Positions 46,161 to 56,108 are shown, numbered from the stretch's first letter. The stretch is 64,000 nucleotides of DNA from Palsa-506 sp963836355 (GCA_963836355.1 CAWIJO010000002.1:62001-126000); one strand, 5' to 3'. A program made the numbers and translations. Notes: a model not told the origin generated them from the sequence alone.

Positions 46161-46270
46161 TTCCCGAAGGAGCCGAGATTGAGGCGATGCTCGCAGCCAC
46201 CGCAAGTGGGTGGGCAGACCGGCATCTTTGCTGAAGCAGCATCACGATCTGAGTACCGAACAGCCATCAG

Positions 46271-46521
46271 TCAGCCGATCCAGGTGATGTCGAAGATCCG
46301 GATGATCTCGGAGGCATCATCGGCATGGAAGGTCAGCAGTCCGTGACCGTCGCCGAAAACCGTCATGCGGTAGGCAAGATCCTTGCCCGGCGGCATTACG
46401 GCCACATCCCAGGGCTCCTCGGCCAGGTCAACCACCCGCAGCAGCAGGGCATCGAAGCGGCGCCCGGTAAGCCATGCAGCTGGACGAGGGCAGCGCCCTC
46501 GAACCTGACGCTATAGCTCAC
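46271..46521 (-). pseudogene. RelE-like toxin partner of DUF6247, frameshifted
   Basis: GTG start overlapping the antitoxin stop by 4 bp. VSYSVRFEGAALVQLHGLPG is in one frame; FDALLLRVVDLAEEPWD and GDGHGLLTFHADDASEIIRI in another, so one base has been lost near 46455. Corrected, it is about 83 aa with the beta-rich, C-terminal DITW ending of a small RelE/ParE-like fold. As it stands the toxin cannot be made. Confidence 0.6.
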
Positions 46522-46826
46522 CAGCGGTCCGGCCAGTCGGGCACGACCTCCTCGATGGGCACCGACCCTTCCAGACTGCCGGCCCGGACAGCCTCCTGCA
46601 CCGCCTGCAGGCGCTCCCCGAACCCCGGGGCAGAATAGGCAGCCGCGCTCAGCTGCCAGCGCCGCAGCAGATCGTGCAGTTGCCGGTATCCGTCCACTTG
46701 CCGGGCCGCCTCGGCCGCCGCCTCGTAATACTCGGCCAGAAACTGATCATGGAAACGCCCGGCCAGCACACGCAAAATCTCGACCGGATCGTCCGGATCC
46801 GGCTCGTGCACCGGCTGCGCGCTCAT
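46518..46826 (-). CDS. DUF6247 family protein, likely antitoxin
   Basis: 102 aa: PDDPVEILRVLAGRFHDQFL, YYEAAAEAARQVDGYRQLHD, LLRRWQLSAAAYSAPGF and VPIEEVVPDWPDRW, the order of conserved blocks in DUF6247. It is helical and acidic and is coupled to a small toxin-like gene, the usual antitoxin-first order. ATG at 46826; the ribosome site is weak. Because the toxin is frameshifted the antitoxin may be free to decay. Confidence 0.75.
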   Translation of the reverse strand: MSAQPVHEPDPDDPVEILRVLAGRFHDQFLAEYYEAAAEAARQVDGYRQLHDLLRRWQLSAAAYSAPGFGERLQAVQEAVRAGSLEGSVPIEEVVPDWPDRW

Positions 46827-47291
46827 ACCTACGCAGGCTACCAAGGGGAACCCGCCTGGCGGCCGGGGATCGCCGCCTCGGGCCTGCCGTGCCTGCCGCC
46901 GACGAGGCGATCCACAAGGGCCTCGGGCGTGGCAGAGCCTCGTCGAGATAAACGGCCGCACTATCATGCGCGACGGCCAATGGACGCCTGCCTGACAATC
47001 CCGGCCGCAAAGAAGCCCGGATCCGGCGCCACGGTCACCGAAAAAACAGCCAGCTCCTGCTCCGCGCATACCCGCACGGGCGAGGCTCCCTGATGAGGGC
47101 GGGACGCCGGCCACCCGAACAGGCAGGAGACAGCCGGGCCGTGCGGCCGGGGGGTCTCGTCCATTCGCGCCGCCACCGCCGGGCGTCGTACCCGGGTGTT
47201 CGCAAGTCTCGAGACGGCGCCGATCGCCATTAGTTCAGGGTGATCCTCTCGCCGTAGTACATGGTCAGGGCGCTGATGTGGGCACTATGAG
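46827..47291. other. No gene recognised
   Basis: About 465 bp. Several short frames on both strands without recognisable features. No structural RNA pattern was seen. Confidence 0.4.
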
Positions 47292-47699
47292 TCAGCCAGT
47301 GGTCAGGCGCTCGAGGGGCTGGCCAGTGATGTCGGCGATGATCTCGAAGTCCTTATCGAGGTGCAAGATGGTGAGGCCGGCGAGCTCAGCAGTGGCGGCG
47401 ATGATGAGGTCGGGGATTGATGGTGCACGGTGCTGGCCGCGGTCGGCCAGCAAGGTCTGAACCTCCACCGCCCGGTCCTCGATGGCCGGAGTCAGGTACT
47501 CCACCGGCATGGCCGACAGCGGCGGCTCGCGCAGCCCGGCCCGCAAGTCGGTCCCGGAACGGGCCGAATAGCCGACTTCCAGCCGCGTGACGGTCGTGAT
47601 ACGAACAACTCCGCGCTCGATCTGCGCGGCCCACGGCCCGGCGTCCGGACTCGCGGCAAGGCGCACGAGCGCTGACTTGTCGATCAGCCAGGTCGTCAC
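47292..47699 (-). CDS. vapC: PIN-domain toxin VapC
   Basis: 135 aa ribonuclease. PIN acidic residues: WLIDKSALVRL (first D), TRLEVGYSARS (E), SIPDLIIAATAELAG (D) and LDKDFEIIADITG (D). ATG overlaps the antitoxin stop (ATGA). Length and layout are normal for VapC. It cleaves RNA, in known cases tRNA or rRNA. Intact. Confidence 0.93.
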   Translation of the reverse strand: MTTWLIDKSALVRLAASPDAGPWAAQIERGVVRITTVTRLEVGYSARSGTDLRAGLREPPLSAMPVEYLTPAIEDRAVEVQTLLADRGQHRAPSIPDLIIAATAELAGLTILHLDKDFEIIADITGQPLERLTTG

Positions 47700-47917
47700 C
47701 GCCAGGCCCGTGACATGACCTCCGGATCGGCCAGATCGCTGAACACCTCTGCGAACCGGGCCAGGTCCTGCGCGCTCACCGGGGAACCTGGCGTCGCGGC
47801 GTCCTGGGCTAGCCGGCGGCGTACATACTCACTACGCGATAGCCCGAGGCGACTCGCGTGAGCGTCCACAGCGGCGATGACGTCGTCGGGAACATCGCGG
47901 ATCAGCACATCGGTCAT
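47696..47917 (-). CDS. vapB: VapB-type antitoxin
   Basis: 73 aa with an N-terminal ribbon-helix-helix (MTDVLIRDVPDDVIAAVDAH then RLGLSRSEYVRRRLAQD) and a C-terminal toxin-binding tail (LARFAEVFSDLADPEVM). GGGAGG lies upstream of the ATG. The palindromic operator at 47931 overlaps the promoter region, consistent with autoregulation. Confidence 0.93.
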   Translation of the reverse strand: MTDVLIRDVPDDVIAAVDAHASRLGLSRSEYVRRRLAQDAATPGSPVSAQDLARFAEVFSDLADPEVMSRAWR

Positions 47918-47930
47918 ACCTACCTCCCGT

Positions 47931-47946
47931 GATATCTAATGATATC
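47931..47946. promoter_or_regulatory. Palindromic operator of vapBC
   Basis: GATATC-TAAT-GATATC, two GATATC arms with a 4-bp spacer, 14 bp before the vapB start codon. Position and symmetry fit binding by two ribbon-helix-helix dimers. The AT-rich block may also form the -10 region. Confidence 0.55.
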
Positions 47947-48169
47947 GCACCGGCCGCCACTCTGCCTTCGCTCAGTTCGGCTGTCACGGCTGTTTCAAGA
48001 TCGTTCTAGGGCCAGCGCTGGCCGTTCCGGGGCTGCCGGGGCGTGATGTTGTGTCGCGGTCTGGTATCGGCTCTGCGGACCTGATCATGAAATGAGGCGA
48101 AGCCCCGGTAATACGAGGTGTCTTCCTACGGCCGTGGTGACGTGATGGCACGACCTCGGTTCCGGGCGC

Positions 48170-48566
48170 TCAGCTGGGAGGCCGCAACACGCCCTCTGTC
48201 AGGAGAGCCTCATGCGCTGCCCGGAACGCCTGGCGCCCGGCTGGTGTGCCGCAGTACACGGTGGCGTGGATCAGTATCTCCTTGATCTCGTCGGCCGATA
48301 CGCCTGTGGCGATCGCACCCTTCACATAGATGCCCAGCTCGTCGGGCCGCCCAAGCGCCGTCAAGATCGCAAGGTTCAGCATGCTCCGTGTCTTGCGATC
48401 CAGGCCTGGCCTGCTCCACGTGTACCCCCACGCCCATTCAGTCACGACGCGCTGGAAGGCCATCATGAACTCGTCGGTGTCAGCGAGGTTCGCTCGACGT
48501 ACTCAGCGCCCGGGACATCCCGCCGCGCGCTTGAAGGCCCCTGTCGAACAGTTCGCTCTCGGCCAT
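48170..48566 (-). pseudogene. Carboxymuconolactone decarboxylase family protein, frameshifted
   Basis: ATG 48566 with AAGGAG. MAESELFDRGLQAR is in one frame, then a short piece RDVPGAEYVER in a second and ADTDEFMMAFQRVVTEWAWG in a third, so two indels lie within 48450-48520. The rest is intact: RKTRSMLNLAILTALGRPDE, SADEIKEILIHATVYCGTPA with the conserved Glu, Cys and His. About 130 aa if repaired. Family members are small trimeric enzymes of the PcaC/AhpD fold. Confidence 0.75.
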
Positions 48567-48739
48567 GGCGGGTGACTCCTTCCCGGGTGCCGGCCGGCAC
48601 CGATGCGAGGCTACGGCTGGCGCGGACGGCGGGCCGATCACCGTTTGATATCGGGGCTACTATTTGGCATCGCTCCTGGTGCTGTCCATCTTCCTGATAG
48701 CTGCCCTGCCCTTGCGAGCGGTTGCCCGCGGCCGTAGTA

Positions 48740-48954
48740 ATGATCGTGATGTGAGTCTGGGAATGGTGCAGGACTGGCCCATGTTGCGGCTGGCCCAGCG
48801 GGTGGCTTCGGTGGTGTCGTGCCGCCCGGCCAGGTGGGAGGCTCCGACGGTGAGGTTACCTCAAAGTGGCCATGGCCCGTGGCCCGGAGCGGGTGCGGAC
48901 GGCGGGGTTGCCTTCGCGGTAGGGGGTGTCGCGGACCCAGTGCAGGGACTCCAT
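48740..48954 (-). pseudogene. ISAs1-family transposase, 3' remnant
   Basis: MESLHWVRDTPYREG and TRSGPRAMAT match the C-terminal end of ISAs1 transposases; a frameshift follows and LTVGASHLAGRHDTTEATRW continues in another frame. It is the other end of the gene at 55429-56108, separated by a serine-recombinase element. Confidence 0.7.
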
Positions 48955-48957
48955 CTG

Positions 48958-50698
48958 TCAAGCAGATTGCGCCGGTGTGACGTGTTTCGGGGTGTCGCCG
49001 GCGAATTTGGGGTGGACACGGGTGGTCCGGCCGCGGACACGGTCGATGTGGGCGCGGAGTTCGGCGAGTTCGCCGGGATCGGCGTGGATGATCCAGCGGT
49101 GCGGGTGCCGGGTTTCCTGCCGTCCGGCGATGCGTCCCTGGTGCAGCCACTTGCGAATGGTGCCGGTGGTTACGCCGAGTTCGGCCGCGAGCAGTGGCAG
49201 CCACCATTCGTGTTTCCTGGGTGCGTCGTCGGGGTGGGCGGGCAGAGGCTGGCGTCGGTGGGTGATCGGCGCTCCGGCGCGGTGCTGGATCTGCGTGACG
49301 AGGCGGTGGCGGATCGGTCCGGCACCGCGAGCCGGAAGGAACCCTTCGGTGTTGAGCTGGTCGGCGATGCGCTGGGGATCCCAGCCCGCGTTGGCCAGTT
49401 CGGTGATCCTCTCGGCCAGATGCGGGTAGTAACTGAGGTCTTCGAACCGCTGGATCGGTCTGCGGATCACCTGGTGGGTCTGCTGTCCGCCGGCCCAGCC
49501 CACGGTGACGTCGACGAGTTCGCTACGGCCGCGGTTCGCGATAGTGATCTCGTCGATGACGGCGCGGATCACTTCTTTGCGGTCGGCGTCGGTGGTGCTC
49601 GGCGCCGACCACAAGCCCGGAAGGTCGGCCGCGGCGGCGGTGATCGCGGCCTTCTGCTGCGTGGTCAGCGCTGGCGGGGCGCTCTGGCAGAAGCGGTGCC
49701 AGTCCTCGGTCAGCTGTTGCTGGGCGGCGAGGGCGGCTTCCCAGTCCTTTTCCAGCGCCCGGACCACCAGGCGGTTTTCCGGTTCGGCCAGCCGGTAACA
49801 GCGCTGGGCCCGGTCGACGTCGATCTGGGCGCGTTCCAGGCGCAGCCGCCAGATTTTCTCGATACCGGCACGGTCGGCGAGGATCTGCTCGGCGGCCCGC
49901 AGGCTGACCTCGGTGGCGGCAGGAACCAGCGCCGCAAGGACCTGGCCGGTGACGAACACGTCCAGACAGCGCCCGGACAGGTGCTGACAGGCCGGCCCGC
50001 CGTACTCGGCGCGGGCGCCGGTGCAGTCGTAGCTGATCCGCGGGACGCCGTCGTCGACGTGGTAGGTCACCGTCATCCGGCGGGCGCAGCGGCCGCAGCG
50101 CAGCAGGCCGGTCAGCAGCGCCGGACCGTAGCGGACCGCTCCGGGCGTGTCGGCGCGGGGGTCGTTGGCGGCGAGCCGGGCCAGGTTCGCCCGGTACTGC
50201 TCGACGCTGATGTAGGCCGGCAGCGCCCCTTCGATGCGGGCGAGCCACTCGTCCTCGGCGTGGCCACGCAGCCCCGAACCCGGGTGCCCGGGGCGTTGCC
50301 GCATCGGATCGACCCGCCGCCGCCCGTAGGCGTAGATCCCCGCGTAGATCGGGCTGTGCAGCATGCAGGTAATCGTGGCGCGGGCCGGACGTTTCCACAC
50401 GACCTCGCCCTTGAGCGGGCCGGACCGCATCCGGATCCCCATCTCAATGCCCTGCTCCACGAGATAGCGCATCACCCCCTGGACCGTGCCGATCTCGGCG
50501 AACTTCGCGAAGACCAGCCGCACCACGGCCTGGACCTGTTCATCCGGATCGAACGTCGCCTCACCGGAGGGCCGGCGCCCATAGCCGGCCGGCAGCGCAA
50601 TGGCCATCTCACCGCGGCGGGCCTTGTTCACCCGCCCGGCCTGCATCCGCTGCTTGATCAGATGGAGTTCGGCCGCCGACATCGTCCCCTTCAACCCC
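48958..50698 (-). pseudogene. Large serine recombinase 2, C-terminal part
   Basis: About 580 residues from LKGTMSAAELHLIKQRMQAG, the conserved helix after the resolvase domain, through the recombinase domain (ALPAGYGRRPSGEATFDPDE, SPIYAGIYAYGRRRVD), a zinc ribbon (LLRCGRCARRMTV ... YDCTGARAEYGGPACQH), a coiled coil and an HTH-like end (WLPLLAAELGVTTGTIRKWL). The N-terminal part is at 54680-55112. The frame joins exactly as DRLLPGLKGTMS if the tnpABC module is removed. Confidence 0.88.
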
Positions 50699-50799
50699 GG
50701 TTATCTGACCTTGATCAACTTCGAGGGTGTGAATGGCCAGGTCACGTCGTTGATGACGCGTCTTTAACGTGGCGTCGTCGCGGACGGCGGGCGGCTGGG

Positions 50800-51207
50800 T
50801 CAGTCGCCGGGAGCGGCGTTCCCGGGGTGCCTGCGCAGCGTGAGCAGCTCGCCGTGAGCGGCCGCGAGCTGGGCCTTGGTTTCGGCCAGTTCGCGGCGCA
50901 GCTCAGTGAGCCTTGCAGTGAGGGTGGCGACCACGCTGGAGGCGTGGCTGCGGGGTTCACCCGGCGGAGTATGCCCGGAGGGTGCGGGCTTATGGCCGCG
51001 GAGCCGTTCGATGCGGGCTCGCAGCTCGGGGTGGCGGTAGAGGAAGTCCACCGATACGCCGCCGGCCGCGGCGACCGCGCGGAATGTGATGGGCTGGCCG
51101 GTCTTGGTGAGCGCGCGTATCCCGGTTTCGGCGCGGGCGGCAGCGGCATCGCGTTTGGCGGCCGCGGCCTGGCGCAGCGTGGCGATCCTGTCCTGCTCAG
51201 CAGGCAT
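50800..51207 (-). CDS. TnpC-like (DUF6262) coiled-coil protein
   Basis: 135 aa. Basic N-terminal helix (LRQAAAAKRDAAAARAETGI), an HTH-like part (ITFRAVAAAGGVSVDFLYRH) and a C-terminal coiled coil (LTARLTELRRELAETKAQLA). This is the layout of TnpC in the Tn554 family, which sets orientation and efficiency of transposition. It overlaps tnpB by 11 bp. Intact. Confidence 0.85.
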   Translation of the reverse strand: MPAEQDRIATLRQAAAAKRDAAAARAETGIRALTKTGQPITFRAVAAAGGVSVDFLYRHPELRARIERLRGHKPAPSGHTPPGEPRSHASSVVATLTARLTELRRELAETKAQLAAAHGELLTLRRHPGNAAPGD

Positions 51208-53368
51208 GCCCGTGATCCTCTGGCTTCTTGCCGATCGTGACGGGCACCGGCTGGCCGGGCCTGGCTGGTACTCCGGCGCCGCGCACCGCGCCGGGACGCT
51301 GCCCGGCCTCCAGGGCGGCGGTGATCGCGCGCAGCGAGGCCAGCTCGGCGTTCCGCCCGGCGAGCCAGATGTGGCCGGGTCCCATCTCGGCTCCAGTGCG
51401 CTGGCGGTGCTGGGCCTGACGGGCCTGGATGAGTTCCCCGGTGGCGGCTAGCTGGGCACGCAGCTCCCCGAGGTGGCGGGCATCGGTGGCGAAATGATCG
51501 CAGGTCAGGCATGAGTTCCCGCGGTCGCAGCGCTTCGGCGGCGGCAGCAGGCAGACCCCGTTGGGCAAGATCCGGTCGGTGTGGCGGTCCAGTTGCACCA
51601 GCTCATAGACATCGGCGGGGTCCATCTCCAGCGGCCGGCCGTCGCGGCGGAGCTTGGCGAACCGCAGGAACTCGGCCTCGTGGGTCTCGGCGAGGGTCTT
51701 GGCATAATGCATGGTCATTTCCGGTGAGACATGCCCCATATAGCGCTGCACGACGTGGATCGGCACGCCCGCGTTCAGCAGGTCGGTGGCCTTGGTGTGG
51801 CGCATCCGGTGGGTGCGCTGGAAGTCCACCACCGCCCCGGTGGCGTCGGTGACCTGCAGCACGCCGGCGAGCTGGGTGAGCAGCCCGTTCAGGGTGTTCG
51901 CGCGGTAGTGGCGCGCGCCGGCGGTGTTGGCCTGCCAGGCCAGGAACAGATATGGCGGGTCGGGGGTGGCGGGATCGTTCGCTCGCACCAGGGCGCGGGC
52001 AAACTCCTGCTGCTCGCTGACGATGGCCACTACGTCAGCGCCGACCAGGATGGCCTGCGGCGCGCCTGCGATCTTGGTCTGCTGGTAGCGCAGCCGGGCG
52101 GCCGGGCCGCCGTCTTGCGCCGCCTGGCTGGCGTCCAGGCCGGGGACCGGCGACAGCGGCGCGAAGTCCATCATCAAGATCTCGTTGATCCGCCGTCCGG
52201 TGGCGATCGCGAGCAGGAACGCCCGCATCGCCTGCTCATCGCCCAGCCCCCGGATCTGGCGTGCCGTCCCGTTCACCGTGACGGTCCTGGCCCGGTCGCG
52301 GGGCAGACCGAGGATCTCGACATGCTCGGCGATGCGGGACAGGGCCGCGGCGTCAATGTAGTTGCCTTCGGCCGGACCGCGGTAACGGCCGGCGATCTCC
52401 CCGGGCCGCCACCAGCGGGCGTGGGCATCGGTCAGCCCGGCCCACCGCGGCTCGCCCAGTTCCCGGGCGGCTTCGGCGCGCCGGTCGGCCATGAAGGCGT
52501 AAAAGCCCGCCACCGTGGTCTGGATCAGACCGATGGTGGACGGGGCGAGCGGCCGCCCGGAGGGTGCGCGCTGCTGGCGCAGCCAGGCCGCCAGCCGCAG
52601 CGCCACCGGGCGGATCCCGGCCCCGGGACCCGCGTCCAGGACCGGGCTGTCGATGCCCTCGGCAGCCAGGAACGCGGCGAAGTGACGGCCGAGGTAACTC
52701 AGGTAACCCGGCAGGGAACTCCACGACAGCAGCCCGGTGGCCAGCCCGGCCGCGAAGTACCACTGGATCGCCTCGCGCAGCCATGCCGGGCTGATGCGGG
52801 CGAAGTTCAGCCGCTGGCCTTCCAGGGGCTCGTGCTCGCGGACGGGGATCCGCCGGTCGTGGCGCGGGTCCCACACCGGTGAGCGCCACCACGGCTGGCC
52901 CGCCTGGCAGGCCAGCGTCAGTGCCGCGTGCAGCCGGGCGATGGTGGCCCGGTGGTTGTGCACGTAGCTGGGCGGCGGCAGCCGGTGGTGCCGGTCGTGG
53001 TAGCGGCGGCGGGCCGCCGCTACCCACTCCTCCACGCTCAGGCCGGTGAACGAGCACAGGTCCTGCCCAGCGGCCACGCCCGCGGCGACGCGCACCCACT
53101 CAGCCAGCGCCCAGGAGTTCACCCGCTCCCCGGCCACTGCCAGCGTGTGCAGCCAGTACCCGGCCTCCTGGCGCATCTGCCCGGGCAGGGCTGCCAGCTC
53201 CAGCCGGGCAGGCGGCCGGGCCGGGTAGGCGTAGGTGAGCCGGGCGAACGGCTCGGCGGTGAAATCGACCGTCGCTGTCCGGAAGCTGGCCGGCAACGCG
53301 GCGAACAGCGCCGCCGGGCTCGGTGCCGCATCCGGCGGCCCGGATGCGGAAGGCCGCCGGCTAGGCAC
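51197..53368 (-). CDS. Tyrosine recombinase TnpB-like, module C
   Basis: 723 aa. N-terminal helical part, core-binding region near residues 170-290 (LNFARISPAWLREAIQWYF, STIGLIQTTVAGFYAFMADR) and catalytic domain: IATGRRINEILMMDF (Arg), RTHRMRHTKATDLLNAG (HxxR), VQRYMGHVSPEMTMHYAKT (His, Tyr). A C-terminal Cys group, PPPKRCDRGNSCLTCDHF, follows, as in TnpB of transposon B. Overlaps tnpA by 8 bp. Intact. Confidence 0.92.
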   Translation of the reverse strand: MPSRRPSASGPPDAAPSPAALFAALPASFRTATVDFTAEPFARLTYAYPARPPARLELAALPGQMRQEAGYWLHTLAVAGERVNSWALAEWVRVAAGVAAGQDLCSFTGLSVEEWVAAARRRYHDRHHRLPPPSYVHNHRATIARLHAALTLACQAGQPWWRSPVWDPRHDRRIPVREHEPLEGQRLNFARISPAWLREAIQWYFAAGLATGLLSWSSLPGYLSYLGRHFAAFLAAEGIDSPVLDAGPGAGIRPVALRLAAWLRQQRAPSGRPLAPSTIGLIQTTVAGFYAFMADRRAEAARELGEPRWAGLTDAHARWWRPGEIAGRYRGPAEGNYIDAAALSRIAEHVEILGLPRDRARTVTVNGTARQIRGLGDEQAMRAFLLAIATGRRINEILMMDFAPLSPVPGLDASQAAQDGGPAARLRYQQTKIAGAPQAILVGADVVAIVSEQQEFARALVRANDPATPDPPYLFLAWQANTAGARHYRANTLNGLLTQLAGVLQVTDATGAVVDFQRTHRMRHTKATDLLNAGVPIHVVQRYMGHVSPEMTMHYAKTLAETHEAEFLRFAKLRRDGRPLEMDPADVYELVQLDRHTDRILPNGVCLLPPPKRCDRGNSCLTCDHFATDARHLGELRAQLAATGELIQARQAQHRQRTGAEMGPGHIWLAGRNAELASLRAITAALEAGQRPGAVRGAGVPARPGQPVPVTIGKKPEDHGHAC

Positions 53369-54558
53369 CGGTCACCCGCCAGCCCTCGGTGAAGGACCGC
53401 CATCCGGCTACCGCCCGCAGCTCGGCGTCCTCGGTGACCCAGCCATACAAGTCCATCGTGGTCTGCACGTCGGCGTGCCCGAGCCGCCGTGACACCACAT
53501 GCAACGGCACCCCGGCCAGCAGCAAGGCCGAGGCGTGCGTGTGGCGCAGCCAGTGCGGCGACCAGCCCTCCGGCAGGCCCGGCAGCCTCCGGCGCAGCCG
53601 GCCGGTGATCCGGTAGACGCGCTCGGGCCGCATCGGGGCGAACCGGGGTTCGCCGTCGAGGTTCACGAAGCAGAACCACTCGTCGCTGACCTCGAACCCG
53701 GCCCGCCCGGCCCGCTCAGCCAGGTCCCACAGGTAATCCCCGTAAAAGCGTTCGAGCTCATCAGAGACGTAAATGCGCCGCCCGCGCCCGCCCTTGACCC
53801 TGGCCCCGTGCGGATGGCCCCGGGGGACGACCTCGATGAACGGCGTGCCTCCCGAGCCCGGGTGCCAGTCGGCGTGGGTCAGGCACAGAACCTCACCAAG
53901 GCGCATGCCGGTCTCCGCCAGCGTGGCGAAAAGCAGGCGGTCCCGCAGCGACCCCGACCATTCGCCGCTGGCCGCATCCCGCGCAGCGCACCCCGACAAG
54001 ATCGCCGCGACCTGCGCCGGGGTCAGCAGCGGGCAGGCCTCCCGCCGCCTGCGTCCGCACCGGCATCGGGCTGCGCCGGCTCGCCCTGGAACGCCCGTCC
54101 AGGTGGGCCAGGAACGCCCGGTAGCGGCTGCGCCGCGGCGGCCCGGACCACGCCCGGGCCAGCGCCGGGGCTATCCCGTGCGCGTCATGGTGATAACGGT
54201 AGAAGCTGACCACCGCGGCCAGCCGCGTGGCCAGCGTCGATTCCGCCAGCCGGGGCGGCGCGGCAGCCACCGGATCCAGCAGCGCCACCCCAGGCGGGGT
54301 GCCTTGCCGCAGCCAGGTGACGAACCCGGCCAGCGCGGGGACGTCCGCCTCGGCCCAGTCGCGGCCGTCCAGCTCCAGGTACCGCCACCACAGCTGCAGC
54401 GCCTTGGCATAAGCCCGGACCGTGTGCGGCGACGAGCCGGTGACCCGGTGATACTCCAGGAACTCCTCCACCGGTCTCACGTGCCGGTGATCTGCCCCCA
54501 GCACGGTCCAGGTCCTGTCCCCGTCCGCCAACTCGACCGGTTGCACGCAGACGCTCAT
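53361..54558 (-). pseudogene. Tyrosine recombinase TnpA-like, module C, frameshifted
   Basis: ATG at 54558 after a G-rich ribosome site. The first part has the core-binding domain (YHRVTGSSPHTVRAYAKALQ). Near 54045 one base is missing; the catalytic half then continues as LTPAQVAAILSGCAARD, LAETGMRLGEVLCLTHADWH (Arg), HWLRHTHASALLLAGV (HxxR), VSRRLGHADVQTTMDLYGWV (His, Tyr). About 398 aa if repaired. Without it the module probably cannot move. Confidence 0.85.
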
Positions 54559-54679
54559 CCGCCCCCCTTGCAGACGTTGCCTACGAGGGGAAGATAACCA
54601 GTCGCCAACGACCGTTACCGGAGGCGCGCCGGAACGTTGCACGACGTTAAAGACGCTGGTCAGGCGGGGGCGGATAACC

Positions 54680-55112
54680 CCGGCAACAACCGGTCGTTGT
54701 ACTGGACTGGGTCATAGACGCCGTCGAGATCGGCCAGCAACGCCCCAGCCAGCGCACACAGCTCGATCAGCTGATACCAGTCCTTCCCTGATCGTGCCAG
54801 GCGCGACATCTCCGTGCCCAGCACCAGCCCGACATGCCCCAGGGAAATCTCGGTGACCAGACGCTGGAAACCCGCCCGATCGACCGCGCTGGACCCGGAT
54901 TTGCCCAGATCATCGTCGATCACGATGATCCTGGCCGCCGCCCAGCCCATCGCCGCCGCCCGGTCGACCAACGCGTACTGCAGGCGCGTCGACTCGCTAT
55001 GGTCGATGACCTGCTGCTTCGTGCTCTGCCGTACGTAGATCACCGCCAGCCGGCCGGTCTGACGGCTCGTCACCTTCCCGCCGAGACGCTCCCACGGCAT
55101 CAACGCGGTCAC
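54680..55112 (-). pseudogene. Large serine recombinase 2, N-terminal part
   Basis: GTG at 55112, overlapping the upstream stop (GTGA). Resolvase fold: LAVIYVRQSTKQQVIDHSES with the catalytic Ser, IVIDDDLGKSGSSAVDRAGF, VLGTEMSRLARSGKDWYQLI, then DGVYDPVQYNDRLL, where tnpABC is inserted. It continues at 50698. Confidence 0.88.
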
Positions 55113-55409
55113 GGCTCACCGCCCGCACCGGCCGGCGGATCCGGGCCCGATGCCGCTCTCGCCGCACGCACCGCCTTGCCCGCGATCACCGCGAGCCAAT
55201 GCACCGCCACCCGCCGGTTGGCCTCCGGCAGGTCCTCCCACCGCCGGGCCGTCACCGGCTCCGGGGTTTGGGGCGGCGCCCCCCTCCCTCGTCCACGACG
55301 ACACATCCCGTCCGCACTCGCGGGCGCGCAACCGCTCGACGACCTCGACCAGCCGCAACAACCCCTCACGACCGATTATCGAACCCTGATCCGCTCTTTG
55401 ACTACTCAT
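55109..55409 (-). pseudogene. Small gene upstream of serine recombinase 2, frameshifted
   Basis: MSSQRADQGSIIGREGLLRL then VEVVERLRARECGRDVSSW in one frame and RWEDLPEANRRVAVHWLAVI in another, so one base is lost near 55250. Corrected, about 100 aa. The W..LPEANRRVAVHWLAVI block recurs before recombinases of this group. Couples to the recombinase by GTGA. Function unknown. Confidence 0.55.
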
Positions 55410-55428
55410 AGGCGCAGTCTGCTGAGCA

Positions 55429-56108
55429 ATTCTCGATCGCCTGCTGGCCGCGGACCAGGCCGGCGATGGCCGCGGGGTCGGCGGGGGTGGCGTCCAGGCC
55501 GGTGACGCCGGGCGCGGCGATGCCGGGCAGCGGCGTGCCGTCCAGGGCGGTGACGTGCCGCTCGATCAGGTAGGCCTGGCTGACGCGGGGGAACGGCAGG
55601 CCGCCGGGCGCGTCCATGAGCTGGATGGTGCGGGGTTCGATCCGGCCGCGGCCGCGGCTGGTGGCGGCGCGGGCGACCGGGACGTCGCGCCAGGGCAGGG
55701 TGTCCAGGGCACCGGACAGGCGGGGCTGGTTGTCTTCGGCCGGCAAGATGAAGTCCGCGCCGCGCCCGCGCAGGTAGTCCGTCGTGGCGCGCTGGCAGTG
55801 CAGGGCACCGGCCGTCACGACAGCCCGGTCCAGGTCCGCGCCGCCAGGCAGCGTAATGATCATCGGGATCTCGTTCGTCCTGGCGCCGGCCTCGGCCTGA
55901 GCGGCGACCACGCCCGGCCGGCCTGCCTGGGCGGCCAACAGGCGGGCCTGGCTGCCGTCAGGGTTCCGGGCACCGCGGACCATCTTGCCGCTTGCCCGGA
56001 CCGGAATCAGCGGCGCATCGTCATCCCCGCCGTGACCGGCGCCGGCCAGATCCCCGGCCGCGGCGGCCCGCTCCATCAGCCACGAGCCGCCCAGGGCTCG
56101 CCTAACCC
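55429..56108 (-). pseudogene. ISAs1-family transposase, middle part
   Basis: LIPVRASGKMVRGARNPDGS, NEIPMIITLPGGADLDRAVV, ADFILPAEDNQPRL and SQAYLIERHVTALDGTPLPG follow the ISAs1 order (VDGKTVRGA; D, E and NQ motifs). The N-terminal 100 residues are missing. It ends GLVRGQQAIEN at the serine-recombinase element and continues at 48954. Confidence 0.72.

Larger units (their letters stand above)
50697..54682 (-). mobile_element. Tn554-like module C (tnpA-tnpB-tnpC)
   Basis: About 4 kb. ACCCCGG is present at both junctions as the likely crossover core, and GCGTCTTTAACGT (50758-50770) is matched by its exact reverse complement at 54644-54656. Three overlapping genes on the minus strand. It interrupts a serine recombinase gene at its most conserved segment. 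It belongs to a different subgroup from transposons A and B because its third gene is a DUF6262/TnpC-like coiled-coil protein. Confidence 0.8.
48955..55428 (-). mobile_element. Serine-recombinase element with nested tnpABC
   Basis: About 6.5 kb inserted in an ISAs1 transposase gene at IEN|SLHW. The ends share GGCGCA(G/A)TCTGCT in inverted orientation. It carries a small gene, a large serine recombinase and, inside that gene, a Tn554-like tnpA-tnpB-tnpC module. Without the module it would be about 2.5 kb, a minimal mobile serine recombinase. Confidence 0.65.

Noticed and set aside
48664..51240. 858-codon open frame on the plus strand
   Set aside because: It is the mirror frame of the serine recombinase and tnpC on the minus strand, which show clear domains; the plus-strand product has no recognisable fold and is Gly/Val/Asp-rich in the way GC-rich shadow frames are.
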